Shown here: one piece after another, positions 12,585 to 24,349 of the stretch
How positions within the stretch are numbered: the first letter of the stretch is position 1
Layout of the letters: every line of letters begins with the position of its first letter
Assembly (NCBI GenBank): GCA_030704615.1
Contig: CM060731.1
Span: forward strand, 92,174,756-92,238,755
DNA length: 64,000 bases
DNA from: Takakia lepidozioides
Taxonomy: Eukaryota; Streptophyta; Takakiopsida; Takakiales; Takakiaceae
Direction of reading: 5' to 3'
Translations under genes and position numbers: made by a program
Notes under the pieces: model-generated
Told to the model about the DNA's origin: nothing
Seen by the model: the letters and a program-made list of their open reading frames with translations, nothing else
The model's database searches: none

Positions 12585-15079
12585 GTGCTCAGCTTACCAC
12601 TGTCTTACTTTGATATCATTTTGCACTATTTTTTCTAGCGTCTTCTCTTTTCCTTCTTTTTCTCAGAGGGCCAAATACAGGTCACACTTCCTAGACTCCA
12701 TAGTGGCTTTAAAACTGTTGGCCAGCCCTAAAAGGCTAAATATGTTGTAGTGGGCTGTGCTATGCCGTTTTGTGGAGAGCAGTCTATAGAAAAGCATTGT
12801 CCTTCCTCTCTCTCCCTCTCTTTCCCGTAACAGAGAGACTTGCATAGGGGTACTTTGAAGGTTGCAATGCCCAAAAATGCTTCTAATAGAGTCTCACATC
12901 AACTCAATCTCAAAGAAGTTCGACCCTTGACTGGCTGGAGAGCAGTTTTAGATATTGGTGATTCAATGGGGCGCTCTAGGAAGACAACCAAGGGCAGGGA
13001 CTTCAACTTGAGAGTTTCTAAATGGATTGATGCTCTGGACGAGGTTGAATCCAAGCAGCCTGACGGACAATCTGTCCATAAGTGTACGGAACCTGAACGT
13101 CGTGTATTAAGCAGTCAGACGGACAATCTGTCCCTAAGTGTGCGGAGTCTGAACGTCGTGTAACTAAAGGATTTGGTACTCTGAATGGTTTACCAATCCT
13201 CAAAGTTTACACAAGACGAGCAAAATCTCTACACGGGGTAACTGTCCCCCCTTTGCAGAACGGTTGGCTGTCCAGGAGCAATCTTAAGCTACCTAGACGA
13301 CAAACAATTCACATGCAAAGGGCTGGCTTGCAGCTGGGCACTTTCAACTTCTCAGGGCTGACTAACCAAAGGAAACAACTGGAAGTGGGACAAGTTCTTC
13401 GGGCTAATGATATTCACATCTGTGCTGGGCAAGAGACATGAGATAAACTGGTTGGAGATGTCAATGGTTATAAATGGGCAGGTAAGATGTGTACTCTCAA
13501 GGCAGCCTCTGCCAAACGCGGTCAAAAAGGGGTTGGATTCTTTGTCCGTGATTTCTTGTTTGACAATTGTGAGATTATCAACAAGGGTTTGAGGTATGAG
13601 CATAGTATCTGGCTAAAACTGAAACTGAAGGGCGGCGTGAGTACGAAGGACCTCTTTGTGGGCTGTGTTTACATGCCCACAGAAGGGACCCTCAGTGCTG
13701 ACGCAGATAAAGCCTTCGAAGATGTAAAGCTAGACTGTGCTTCGTTCCTTGCCAAAGGTCAGGTGATTTTATTGGGTGACTTCAATGCCCGGGTGGGTAA
13801 AGGTCTCCATCAGGATGATATCATTGGGCCTTTTGGTGAGGACGAGCTGAACTCTAATGGCAGACGGTTAATGAACTGTCTGGAAGAGCTTCAGCCTTTG
13901 ACCTTGAATAATAGGGCAAAAGGTGACCAAGTGCAGTGGACTCGTGAGAAAACCCAAGCTGGGGAATGTTCCATTGTGGATTATATCATAATGGACAAAT
14001 ATTTGTTTCCCCAGAGTGCCAATGTGTTGATCGACAGAACTGATATTGGTACCTCTGACCACTTCCTGGTTTGGACTGAGATCAAAAGGTGTTTTCCCAA
14101 TACCAAGAGATCTGTGAAACATTCGATTCGGAAGTGGCGCATCAAAAAATTCCATAATGAAGAGGTCAAGGCTGAGTATGTCCAGGCCTTGCAAGAGGCT
14201 CTCCCTCATTTTGTCCACTCGCTCCAAGACCTTCAGTCTCGCGCTGACAATGCAAACAAGAAATGAAGTCGAAAGAGCAGTGGATTTTTGGGAGAGTTTC
14301 GTCTCCTCTGTGGCTGACAAGATCATTGGGAGGAACTTATTGTCTGCGGTAGAGCTGTTAATTGGTGGACCAATGAGATTAAACTCAAGATAGCTGAGGG
14401 ACGAGTCCTTTATAAAGAGTGCTGCAATTTGAAAACCAACAAAATATTGTGGGCGAGGTACCACCAGCTCCGTAAAGATATCAATCAGCTTGTAAGGGCT
14501 CAGAAGAAATTACACTGGGACAAGTTATACAGTGAAATAAATTCAAACCACCATGGTGGTAATGACAAGAGATTCTGGTTGGCCCTTCAACGATTGTACA
14601 AGCCGAAAAGCTGTCACATTGTCAATCTATATAAGAAGGGTGACAGAGAAGACCCGGGGAACTATCGGGGCATCCCGCTTCTCAATGCTGTTGGCAAGAT
14701 ATTTTGCAGAGTTATAAGTACTCGTCTCGAGGTTGATCTGGAATCTAGAGGTTGTTTTCACGGAGGCCAAGCTGGCTTCCGGCGAAACAGGGGCTGTGTG
14801 GATCATATCTTCACTCTAAGCCAAATTATCCAGGAAAGGAAAAAAGAAGGGAAACCCACTTATGTTTTTTTCTTGGATGTCAAAAAGGCTTATGCCACAG
14901 TGTGGAGAGATGGCCTATGCTCCGCCTCTGGTCTTGCGGGATCAAGGGAAAAATGTGGAGAGTTGTCCATAACTTGTATGCTCACAACAAAAGCTGTGTC
15001 ACTGTTAATGGACAGAAGTCTAACTTCTTTGACACAGACCAAGGTGTAGCTCAAGGATGTACCCTCTCCCCTCTGTCGC

Positions 15080-15420
15080 CAGTGAAAGGGGATCATTTCA
15101 GTCTTCCAGATAAGGTTAAAGAGGAGAACTAGGGCCTCTATCATGGGATCGCCACAGTGCTTGATAAGCTCGTTGACTATGCCATCAGGACCACCTACTT
15201 TATATCCATTTAGATGTTCAATTGCTTCCACAATCTCAGAAGAACTAATGGGAGCGTTGTAGGCCTTTGAAATATACTCCAGTTCATCAGGGCTGTTTTG
15301 AATCATAGGAACAGTTTTACCAACTGTGTCCTTCCATTCATCAGAGGACCCCTCACTGTTTAGACCTAGAAGTTCTGCCAAGGATACTGTAGTAGGTTTC
15401 AAAGGTTTTGACAATGTCAA
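15080..15420 (-). pseudogene. Inverted RT-upstream segment inside the LINE
   Basis: The minus strand encodes the region that normally precedes the RT fingers: PISSSEIVEAIEHLNGYKVG and GPDGIVNELIKHCGDPMI, followed by the NLIWKTEMIPFHW stretch that in this type of LINE leads straight into the NLYKKGDRE- segment seen on the plus strand at 14630. It sits exactly where the catalytic FADD/YADD box of the plus-strand RT should be, so the palm core is absent. The piece has been cut from its place, flipped, and put downstream. Confidence 0.8.
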
Positions 15421-15965
15421 CCAATGAAGTTACCACTGCACCCTTAGTAGTCGGCGTTGAGTTTTCCTCCAACTGTAACTGGGATGCACATATCCAGAAA
15501 GTTGTTCAAACTGGCAAGGGCAAAGCGCTGAGTCTCACTAAATTTTTCCACTGCAGAGGGATTAACTCTGAGGTCAAGAAAACCTTGCTTTGCCGCGTTA
15601 TTAGACCTGCCTTGGAGTACGGATCTGCTATATGGGTTGATAACTCCAACCAGGCTAAGTCTCTAGAATCCATTCAAGTGGGGGTGCTTAAGGAGTGCAT
15701 GTCAGCATGCTCCAAAACAGCCAATGTGGCTGTTCGGGGTGAGTTTGGCCTCCCTTCCTTAAGCTCCCGACGAGATGAATTCAAGGTGGGTGGGGTCAGT
15801 TGCAACACATGTCCAACACCAGATATCCTAAGTTAATCGACTCTATATCTTGGAAACAGGACCGCCCTGTCAAACAGGCTAAGTCCTGGCAGAAGAGAGT
15901 AGAAGAGTCAAGGATCTGAATCTGGACCCGCAAGTCTTGACCTTGATCAAGCATCAGGTGGAAGT

Positions 15966-16202
15966 TAGTTTTTGGGTTGTGGAGGCCGAGTTGTGCTTCA
16001 TTGGAAGGGGTTTCTACATCTCCCATGCGGTGAATCATCTCCAAAACTTTTGATGAACCTGCTTTCAACCACTAGGAGTCTCCTGTTTTGGGTTGTGGAG
16101 GCCGAGTTGTGCTCATTGGAAGGGGTTTCTACATCTTCCAGGCAGCGAATCATCTCCAAAAGTTGTGATGAACCTGCCTTCAACCACTAGGAGTCTCCTG
16201 AG
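15966..16202 (+). repeat. ~115-bp tandem duplication in LINE 3' part
   Basis: Two adjacent copies start TTTTGGGTTGTGGAGGCCGA and end CCACTAGGAGTCTCCT. They differ at a few positions (for example TCTCCCATGCGG versus TCTTCCAGGCAG). Confidence 0.85.
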
Positions 16203-17594
16203 TGTTACTACCAGGACGAAATTAGCCATGCGATGAACTTTGATATGCAGAGTTGTGGGCAGGAAACGTTATGAAATGCAATCTGGGGATTTTTCCTAAT
16301 GAGTTTCACCAAACTTAAGGTGACTGCTAGAGAGCAACGCCAGCTGAATGAAGAAATGCAAACTTTTGAACTTCTAAAGAAAGATAAGAGTGCATGATCG
16401 TCGAGATTTTGACTGCTGCAACAAGACCAAGTCAAGCAAAGAGAGCCCCACTCCAAGAGCTGGTCAAAAGGCCACAGATGTGAGTTGTGAGAGTCTGGTA
16501 ACCACTTGGGTTCGGCACTCAACCCGGGTTAAAGTGTGGGGTGCCAAGTTGTGATTCTTGCAAGTAATCAGAGTTTTAATATTATAGTGGCCCGTTTGCA
16601 CCTGGGTGAAAAACGTCCATTTTGCACCACCCACACGTGCCAAGTTAATGAAAGAGTTCAAAGGGTGCATGAGCAATTGCTGGTGGCCCGTTTGCACCTA
16701 GTTCAATTAATGAAGTCACCCGACCATTCACAGGTTGTCCCCCTTCTGGCCCACCTACCGTGAGATATTCCTTCGCCTGTTTCCAGGAATATCTCGGGAA
16801 ATGACTATGTTTACATCCACTTCTGGAGGGCCGCACACATGCATGGCCCGCATGCATGACATGCACTGCACGACATGCACTGCATTCATAGTATGCTACC
16901 ACATGTATGTGATGACAATGTATGTAGAGATGGTCCATACTATGACAATGGTCTATCTCCTTTTATGGCATCATCTGCATGAGAGATGATATGATGGTAT
17001 TGATCTACCATACACTATTTGGTGAATATCTCTTTCTCTCGCTATTTATCAATTTGAAGTTCTTCTTTCCATCATATTTTAGCCATGTATTAATTATTTA
17101 ATATAAAAATGTTATTGATACTTAAAATCATTCTAGTGCTTTCAAAACATTAATTGTCGTCCTAAAAATATTTGATATATATATGGATGAATAAAATGGT
17201 CATGCTTACTATTTAATTGAATATAATAGAGAATGATGATAAGAAATGTCCTTCAAGGATTGAATGTTTTCCCTATAAATCTATCTCTATTGAGCAATGT
17301 TTTGAGTGGCTCAAAACATTGTTTTTGGTGAATACATGAAATAGATACTATTGGTAGTTTTAGTAGCCTGTGTATTAGTATAGAAGGGCGGCTACTCATG
17401 AATCTTCCTCACACCTTTTATAGGTTCCCAATCCGCTTTGTACAAATATAGCCACCATTCTCTATACCTAGGATATAATGTAAATTATTAAATACCAAAA
17501 AAACTTGAAAATATTTCAGAAGCATAATTTGCTAGAAAAAGTAGAAAATGTATTTCTCAAGAGGTTTTAGTAATTTTTAGCTACTCAAAATAGG

Positions 17595-17710
17595 CATAAC
17601 AGGGCTGTGGCCTGTTGGTAAGCCAATTGTGTAGTGACCAGCGGTTCAAAGCCTTATTAGTCTCACTGCCTTCGGGCTAAGCTCTGCCCCTGTTATGCCT
17701 CCACAGCTTC
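17595..17710 (+). mobile_element. tRNA-like SINE, second family
   Basis: A-box-like TGGCCTGTTGGTAAGC followed about 30 bases later by a B-box-like GCGGTTCAAAGCC. The unit is bracketed by an inverted GGCATAACAGGG / CCCCTGTTATGCC and then an A-rich tail (ACCAAAAACCAAAAAAAATG). The body (CACTGCCTTCGGGCTAAGC) is unrelated to the 2341 SINE. Confidence 0.55.
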
Positions 17711-17799
17711 CTCGGAAACCAAAAACCAAAAAAAATGTTTTTTAATGGGCAACTGTTATAAAACTACTATATGATAGATTTACTGGAAAGAGTTAAAAA

Positions 17800-18610
17800 A
17801 AACATTTACTGGAAAGATTGTTAGTCCTCAAAGGACATCTGTTATTGTCATTTCACAATACCATGGGCCTTTCAAGTACTTAAATAGTACATATATGATT
17901 GAAATTAAAGTAAATTCCAAAATGACCTAAAAATATTTGGGAGGCTTAATTTTCTTAAAAAAAAAACATTTACTGGAAAGATTGTTAGTCCTCAAAGGAC
18001 ATCTCTTCTTGTCATTTCACAATACCATGGGCCTTTAAAAAATAGTATATATAGGATTGAGATTAAAATATTTTTTGAAATTCCAAAATATCCAAAATAT
18101 ATTTGGAAGGCTTAATTTTCTTTTTAAGAAAAACATTTACTGGAAAGATTCTTAGTCCTCAAAGGACATCTCTTATTGTCATTTCTCAATACCATGGGCC
18201 TTTCAAGTACTTAAATAGTATATATATATGATTGAAATTAAAATGTTTAAAAAGACATTTACTGGAAAGATTGTTAGTCCTTAAAAGACAAATCTTATTG
18301 TCATTTCACAATACCACGGGCCTTTCAGGTACTTAAGTTGTATATATGTGATTGAAATTAAAATATTATTTTGAAATTCCAAAATGACCTAAAAATATTT
18401 GGGAGGCTTAATTTTTTTTTAAAAAACATTTACTGGAAAGATTGTGAGTCCTTAAAGGACATCTCTTATTGTCATTTCACAATATCATGGAAATGGTATA
18501 TATATGATTGAAAATTGATATATTTCTGAAATTTCAAAATGACCTAAAAATATTTGGAAGACTTATTTTTATTAAAAAAAAACATTTACTGGAAAGATTG
18601 TTAGTCCTTA
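17800..18610 (+). repeat. Satellite array, ~160-165-bp units (left arm)
   Basis: Units begin ACATTTACTGGAAAGATTGT at about 17805, 17968, 18133, 18257, 18425 and 18584. Each runs through CCTCAAAGGACATCTCTTAT, CACAATACCATGGGCCTTTC, a TATATATGATTGAAATTAAA tract and CCTAAAAATATTTGGGAGGC. One unit is shortened. The array continues after the TTAA-flanked insert at 19426-19590 and at about 20065-20150. Confidence 0.9.
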
Positions 18611-18611
18611 A

Positions 18612-19421
18612 CCCTTAATTTCCCAAGCGACCTGAATCGGGTCGCTCTGAATTTCCACTTCCACCTAATTTGAGCAGATCTCCCCTGATGTGGCCCACTC
18701 CTGAAGCTTTTATGACAAAGGACTTGTCTTGAATATGATGCAAAAAGAAAAATTAAGAAAAAATAAAAGCTACCACCTACAGAAAATATCTAAGGTAAGT
18801 ATGTCAGATTTTGGCCTTGTAAAGGGCTTGTTGACTGCTGATGTGGCGGCAGGCCCCAATTGTAAAATCAATAAATTTAGTAAAAATTATAAAAATTATA
18901 AAAACCACTTCACCTTGTGGTGTGTGAGCATTACATACACACACCCACCGCTAGGTTTTAGAAATTTTGTAGAAAAAGAAGTACTTCATTTGGAGGCACA
19001 TTTTTCCTTGTCAATTTTTAGATTTTAATCCCTACGTAATTACATACAAAGCAACCATAGGTGAAAAAAATCTGTTGGACCTGCAATTTAGAGGGGTTGT
19101 AGCCATTCCACTGTGGATTTGGAAATGGTGGGTCTTGGGGCAAGCAAAATTGGATAAAGCCAGGTATTGCTTTGGTCAAACCTATTTTTTTTTCCCACTG
19201 CTCCTTTGAGACCTGAAATTTGAGGTTCGGGACAATGTTTATCTCACAATTCCCAACGTGGAATTGGCTCATTTTTTGATATGTTGTGCATAAATGAGCT
19301 GGGTCCACTTCTATATGGCGAGAATCTATGGATGATTTTTGGTAGGTTTCTGCGGGCAATTTACTGTAGCTGGGTACCCAAAATTGTTAAAAACTCCAAA
19401 AAAGGCTTGGGAAGTTAAGGG
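18612..19421. mobile_element. piggyBac-like non-autonomous element (TTAA target, CCC/GGG ends)
   Basis: Ends are CCCTTAATTTCCCAAGC and the inverted GCTTGGGAAGTTAAGGG (16 of 17 match). The element is flanked on both sides by TTAA (18608-18611 and 19422-19425). It sits inside a satellite unit; other units show the uninterrupted site as GTCCTTAAAGGAC, so precise removal leaves one TTAA. TTAA duplication with terminal CCC/GGG is the hallmark of piggyBac. The interior has ORFs of 99 and 113 codons with no recognisable transposase. Confidence 0.8.
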
Positions 19422-19596
19422 TTAAAGGATATCTCTTATTGTCATTTCACAATACCATGGGCCTTTCAAGACTTAAATATTATATATATGATTGAAACTA
19501 AAATGTTTTTGAAATTCCAAAATGACCTAAAAATATTGGGGAGGCTTAATTTTCTTAAAAAAATATATATTTACTGGATTTCACAATACTACTAGG

Positions 19597-20065
19597 GTAG
19601 CCTGTGCCGTTGGCCCAAGTGTGCAGTGTCATCTAAGTCCAAGTGCAATACCATATGTATCCAAGTGCGTCTCCTATGTCGAGGCCCACGTGTGAAGAAT
19701 TGAAATCTAAGATCAAGTGCAATTTCCAAGTGTGTCTCCTATGTGGAGGCCGATCTAAGCCCCAGTGCAATCTTCTATTCATGTATCCAAGTACGGAGAC
19801 CTTTTCCTTGATATCTCTCCTGTCGAGCCTCCAACCATTGTCCCAGGAGAGCCCACTTTGCTATTTTTCCCAAATTTCCAGCGACCCAAAGTACTTGAAA
19901 TTCCACATCTCCCACACCGCAACCAAAAATCATGAGACCAAGTCGGTGCACCCCTCTTCATCGAGGGCTTTCCAACGGTACCAAGCACTCAGGGTGGGGC
20001 CCCGCAGTTTGGGACATCCCAAATCTACAAAACAAAACAAACGTCTCGATTCATATATTGATGCT
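19597..20065 (-). repeat. Dispersed repeat R2, copy B
   Basis: Inverted relative to 2555-2976 and inserted into the satellite array. It starts with GTGCCGTTGGCCCAAGTGTG and ends with the GATTCATATATTGATG text. Between the shared parts it has extra short tandem units of AAGTGCAAT / CTCCTATGT. No functional ORF. Confidence 0.65.
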
Positions 20066-20540
20066 TTCAAGTACTTAAATAGTATATATTTGATTGAAAT
20101 TAAAAAAAAATGAAATTCCAAAATGACCTTAAAATATTTGGAAGGTCTAATAAATTGCCTCTCATTTTAGATTAATTGGGTCTTTAACGCCTTACGTGTG
20201 AGCTAGGCAGCAAGCCCCAAGCACGGATGTGGGGTCGCTTCCCCCCTCCCCCGACCGGCAAGTCGTGCAACACGGCCCCAACGCGGTCGCGGCCGCGCAA
20301 TCCCCCGCCCGCGGCCGTCGGCGCCCCACCCACGGCACAGTCCCCTCGTGGCTGCCGCAGGGCCCGTGTCCACCCTGATCTTTACTAGAAGAATGAAACC
20401 CACTCTGGATACATGGGCTCACAAGTGCTAGTCCAAACAGCTTGTATTCCTTGGGAGAGTGTCGCGGCCCTTTACCTTGAGGGCGGGGGGTCGGAACACA
20501 AGAGGGGCTGCCCCTGTGGTGGGGGCAGTGGTAGCGAATA

Positions 20541-20875
20541 TGTCAAGTTAAATAAGCACAGTGTGAAAACAGCTAGAATAAAACTAGTTATTTGTATTTA
20601 ACACTTGGATTTAGGTCAAGTGTTAAATCAGATGTCAAGTTTAGTTTGACACCTGGTCCGTCTTATCTTCACGAGAGCGGCAGTCGCGCGGCTCATCTTT
20701 CTCGAGTTGAGCCTGCGCGACCAAGCTCCTACATGCGGTTAGATTTGAGTGTGCTTATGTAGGGGTACAGGTTGTTGTGGGGTGGAGTCCCCATAGCTTG
20801 GGGTGCCCCTGGCTCGACTACTATTTCTAAGAGTGATGGTTTGGTTTTCATGTTTTGTGTAAACAGTGTGTTCGT
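20541..20875 (+). repeat. 335-bp direct repeat, copy 1 (candidate LTR or LTR part)
   Basis: Base for base the same as 32238-32572 by eye. Starts TGTCAAGTTAAATAAGCACA and ends AACAGTGTGTTCGT. It contains a perfect 12-bp hairpin (ATTTAACACTTG / CAAGTGTTAAAT). The two copies bracket the methyltransferase-bearing gypsy element plus upstream retropseudogenes in direct orientation. Starting with TG fits an LTR, but the shared part does not end in CA and no primer-binding site is obvious after it. Confidence 0.7.
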
Positions 20876-21399
20876 CACTCGAGAGAGATGCGCCATCTAG
20901 TTTTCTAGTGCTAAGCTAGATATAATGTTTGTTTTAGCACTATTATAATATACCTTGGTGTGACACAGGTCTGTGAATGATTCAACTGAGTGTTTAACCA
21001 TTCTGGAGCGGCAGAAAGCTATTAAGCTTGCGGCGGATACTTCACTTGCAGTTACTGCTAGCGGATCTTGCTGGAGTCACGCGTTTAGTAGAGATCTTGC
21101 TCAGGCTACTGGAGATGAATGCAGCCTGATTGATTCATCAAGTAACGACGGGTTAAAGGTTAGCTCTTTTTCGTGCCTAGATTCTTCTGCAGCGATCCTG
21201 TCATCGTCTTAGGGCTGCCGTGTGGAGTGGAGATGAAGGGCTTGCCGTGGGTGACTCCAAGCCAGCCCGTTTTTTTGGATTGAAGAGGCCTGTGAGCAAG
21301 GGTACCGTTTATGGAGAGCCCAAGAATCAGGGTATTACCCAGTTCAAGTTTCAGCGAAGCCTGCGGTCTGTAGCTGAGGAGCGGCCAGGCAGAGAGACG

Positions 21400-22270
21400 A
21401 CTACAACGAGAAGGAAGAGATGGTAATGTCGGTATCGCAGGGCACTCGTCAGTAACTGCCCGACGCCAGCTGTTATTCAGCCTTTCTGTGGCACTTGGAG
21501 CACTAAGGTTGGGCAATGTTGATCTTCCTGCAAAAGCAGCAGTTTCAACGAGAGTAAAGCTCAAAGACATTAAAAATCCCAAGCTGCAGGATGCTCTCAG
21601 GGTGGCGGTTGCTGGAGACCTGGAAACTGCTGAAGAATTGTTTTCAGCTTTGATAGATGAGGATTCCGCAAATGCCAGTGTCTGGTCCAACCGGGGGAGT
21701 GTGAGGGTCTCCCTTCTGAAGTTTGAGGAGGCGGCCCAGGATTTCAGTAAGGCTATTGAGCTGGCTCCTGAGGCCCTAGTCCCATTTCTTAATCGCGTCA
21801 TTTCTTACGAGGCACTTGGACGCTATCAGGAGGCTATTGCCGACTGCAAAACTGCCATTGTCAATGACCCTGAGGAGTTTGCAGCTTGGTTTAACTTGGG
21901 AAAGGTGGAAGCGTGAGTAAGTGACTATGACACTGCTTTGACTGCTTATTCCAGAGCCTCAGTGCTGGCTCTTGGAATTGCAGGATACCGACTCAAGTAA
22001 GCTCTGGTTCTCTTTCAGCTCGACAGATTGGGGGAGGCCAAGAAACTGATACAAGGCCTTGTCCGGAAGTATCCAAATTACACTGAGGCTCATGCAGCTC
22101 TAGCGGCAGTGCTGTGGAAAGAAGGTGACCGCAGCCGGGCAGAGGAACAATTCTCTGAGGCCACTGCTCGGGAACCGCAGTACAGCAATATCAGGTGGAT
22201 TGGTGTAGAGCTGCAGTGGCCACCAGGTGCCGTGGAAGCCATGGCCAAGTTTCTTAATATCACTTACTAA
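21400..22270 (+). pseudogene. Processed pseudogene of a plastid TPR protein
   Basis: The frame from about 21401 reads RRQLLFSLSVALGALRLGN (a thylakoid-type targeting tail), then tetratricopeptide repeats: ASVWSNRGSVRVSLLKFEEA, ALVPFLNRVISYEALGRYQE, EFAAWFNLGKVEA. A TGA at 21913 and a TAA at 21996 interrupt a frame that otherwise continues (SDYDTALTAYSRAS, ALGIAGYRLK, LVLFQLDRLGEA) to ITY and a stop at 22270. TGA and TAA are one C-to-T step from CGA and CAA. There are no introns over about 290 codons, suggesting origin from mRNA. It resembles the intron-containing plant TPR proteins that end in a WPP-type tail. The N-terminus upstream of 21400 is decayed. Confidence 0.78.
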
Positions 22271-22369
22271 GATAAGATTTTGCCAAGCATCGTCTTCAAA
22301 TAAGCGAAGCGGAAGTCTACAATTGTTGGGCAGCGTTCTCTCTATTCGGCTGGGGCCAGGAAGCACAAG

Positions 22370-22730
<361 letters not shown>

Positions 22731-23287
22731 CTGCTCGGCGAGGAGAATCTCGCAACAGAGCCCACTCAGAGTTTGCAAGCTTGGGCTAGGTGAGGAAGCG
22801 GGAAAGAGATGGCGACAGCAATGGCATGCACGCGGCTTGCTGCGGCCCCTTCCTTGGCCGTGGTGCAAAGATCCCGTTTTTTTTTTTTTTTTGGCAGCTC
22901 AAGCTCTGTGGACATTGGTAAGGGAACCTGTGAGAACTACATGAACGGCCTCGGGAACCCGTAGATAACCTGGGAACAGGTTGTAATGGCGAGAACGTTT
23001 TGGTGTTAAAAAAAAAAAAAAAAAAAAAAAACCTTTTGATCTAATTTAAATGATTTAGAGCCTGATTGGTCATAACTTTGTCAGATGGACTCCGTTTGAC
23101 TCAGTTTTTGGGGGAATAGCTGCAGAAAGGGGAAATCTACCTATCTTAACCTAGTTTTAGTTTTTGGGACTCTGCTAAAAATCTATGGAATTTTTAGAGT
23201 GTGAGTGTGCCGTGAAAAATCCACAATTCTGTTTCTAGAACCAATTCTGGTCTATTTGAGAGACAAATCTATGGATGTCCTCCTTGC
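22731..23287. other. Retropseudogene debris with homopolymer tracts
   Basis: Holds a short plastid-targeting-like start on the plus strand (MATAMACTRLAAAPSLAVVQ at about 22809), a T16 tract at about 22877 and a run of about 24 A at about 23009. Poly-A after coding debris on the plus strand fits the end of a retrocopy. No complete gene. Confidence 0.4.
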
Positions 23288-24037
23288 ATGGCTGGGGGAA
23301 ATGAGGACGTAATTGAAGGGCAGGTCTCTTCTCTTAGCCTGTGCACACAAGGGGACAGGATTTATGTTTCCCAAGGAACTCAGACTGATTTGAGTGGAGA
23401 ACAGTTGGACGAGTTGATTGCATACTGGGAGTCAGGCATTAGCAGTAGGCAACAGACTGCTGTAGTTGGCATTGAGGGCCTCAATATCGCCTTGGACAGT
23501 CAGAACTCTGTTGGAGCCAGCAGTTCTGCAGCTGTAGGTGAAATACCAAAGTGGGTGAAAGCTAGGCTTGGAACACAGCCAAAGACAGCCCCGGGGACCA
23601 AGGTGTTCAGCCACAAGGCTGTGGTGTACTGGAGCAGAGGAGCAGGAGCTACACAAGTTTGTGCAATCAGACAGCGTTGCAGCCGGACACGCTCTGCACA
23701 AGGCAACCACGAGCGGGGGTTCATTAGCGAGGACAAGTTTGTTCTGTTTGAAGAAGATGCAGTCATTCGCAATGAGGACACCCGCAACCGTCTCAAAGCT
23801 TTCGAGTTGAGAGACTATCAGACTCTACCTTTGTTTTCTTTAGTGTTCAGTCAGCGGGAGATAGCAAAGTGTTGCTTTGTCTCTACTTGGCAAAAAGAGG
23901 AGGAGGGTTGGTTAGAGCGAGCTACTGTAGCTTGGGACAAGGTTAGTGGCAGGTTTCTGGACATAGATATACCTCCTACACCTTACCATCATGCAGAGCG
24001 AGGCACTTTGAGAGAAGTCTGGCAGTTGATAGCATAG
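23288..24037 (+). CDS. 249-codon ORF upstream of gag, unknown
   Basis: An uninterrupted frame of 249 codons with good codon usage starts MAGGNEDVIEGQ and ends LREVWQLIA. It is acidic in its N-terminal third, with a central basic stretch (RQRCSRTRS) and a hydrophobic segment near residues 180-200. I see no known domain. It lies on the same strand and about 520 bases upstream of the gag frame of the methyltransferase-bearing gypsy element, inside the 335-bp repeats, so it may be an extra ORF of that element. It could also be the remnant of a captured gene. A broken reading frame cannot be excluded because no homologue is recognised. Confidence 0.4.
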   Translation: MAGGNEDVIEGQVSSLSLCTQGDRIYVSQGTQTDLSGEQLDELIAYWESGISSRQQTAVVGIEGLNIALDSQNSVGASSSAAVGEIPKWVKARLGTQPKTAPGTKVFSHKAVVYWSRGAGATQVCAIRQRCSRTRSAQGNHERGFISEDKFVLFEEDAVIRNEDTRNRLKAFELRDYQTLPLFSLVFSQREIAKCCFVSTWQKEEEGWLERATVAWDKVSGRFLDIDIPPTPYHHAERGTLREVWQLIA

Positions 24038-24349
24038 ATCAGGATTAGATCTTGCTGGGTCGGGCTTCTATTTTTCCCCTCCATATCTGTACTATTTTCA
24101 TTACCTTGTACTTGTAGTTGCCAAAGCCTCTCTTGGTGGAGGCCAGTCAGTCCGGGGTTTTGGGCTGGGATATTCTGCAGGATCAGCGTTGCTGCTGGAT
24201 TTTGGTGTGGGGGTGTTGATGTTTTGATTTCTTGTGTTTGGATCCCCCCCAACACCTGCATGCTTGACTGTGCGCCATGTTGGTTTTGTGTGGGCGCTTG
24301 CTTTCATAGGGATTAGGCCGGATTTGATCACCGGTCAATCCTAGAGTAT

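Larger units (their letters stand above)
12840..16250 (+). mobile_element. Decayed non-LTR retrotransposon (LINE), internally rearranged
   Basis: Order: a 5' part with a 52-bp tandem duplication (ACGGACAATCTGTCC twice, about 13060-13160), an APE-type endonuclease (13313-14266) with the GDFNARVG metal-site loop and the SDH active-site motif (TSDHFLVW), then reverse transcriptase from about 14630 (NLYKKGDREDPGNYRGI, GGQAGFRRNRGCVDHI, FFLDVKKAY). A TGA interrupts the endonuclease at about 13439 and there are frameshifts near 14266 and 15000. From about 15080 to 15410 the strand is inverted (separate entry). The sense frame resumes at 15408-15836 with the post-palm region (NWDAHIQKVV, RPALEYGSAIW). 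The element abuts the last visible COQ8 exon. Confidence 0.88.
16591..20390 (+). repeat. Left inverted arm
   Basis: Outer end CCCGTTTGCACC; a second copy of GGCCCGTTTGCACCT lies 100 bases inside (about 16688). It contains a tRNA-like SINE, satellite units, an 810-bp TTAA-flanked insert and repeat R2 copy B, all absent or different in the right arm. The inner edge is GC-rich and ends around GTGTCCACCCTGATCT. Confidence 0.7.

Noticed and set aside
16548-16590. Target duplication of the giant block (ATTATAGT versus ATAGTTTTATAGT)
   Set aside because: The resemblance of the flanks is AT-rich and needs shifts; not convincing as a duplication.
17800-18610. CRISPR-like array
   Set aside because: Repeats are about 160-165 bp satellite units that abut each other; no spacers, and the context is a plant nuclear genome.
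21160-21801. 213-codon ORF on the minus strand
   Set aside because: Antisense of the TPR retropseudogene, which has recognisable repeats on the plus strand; the minus product has no motif.
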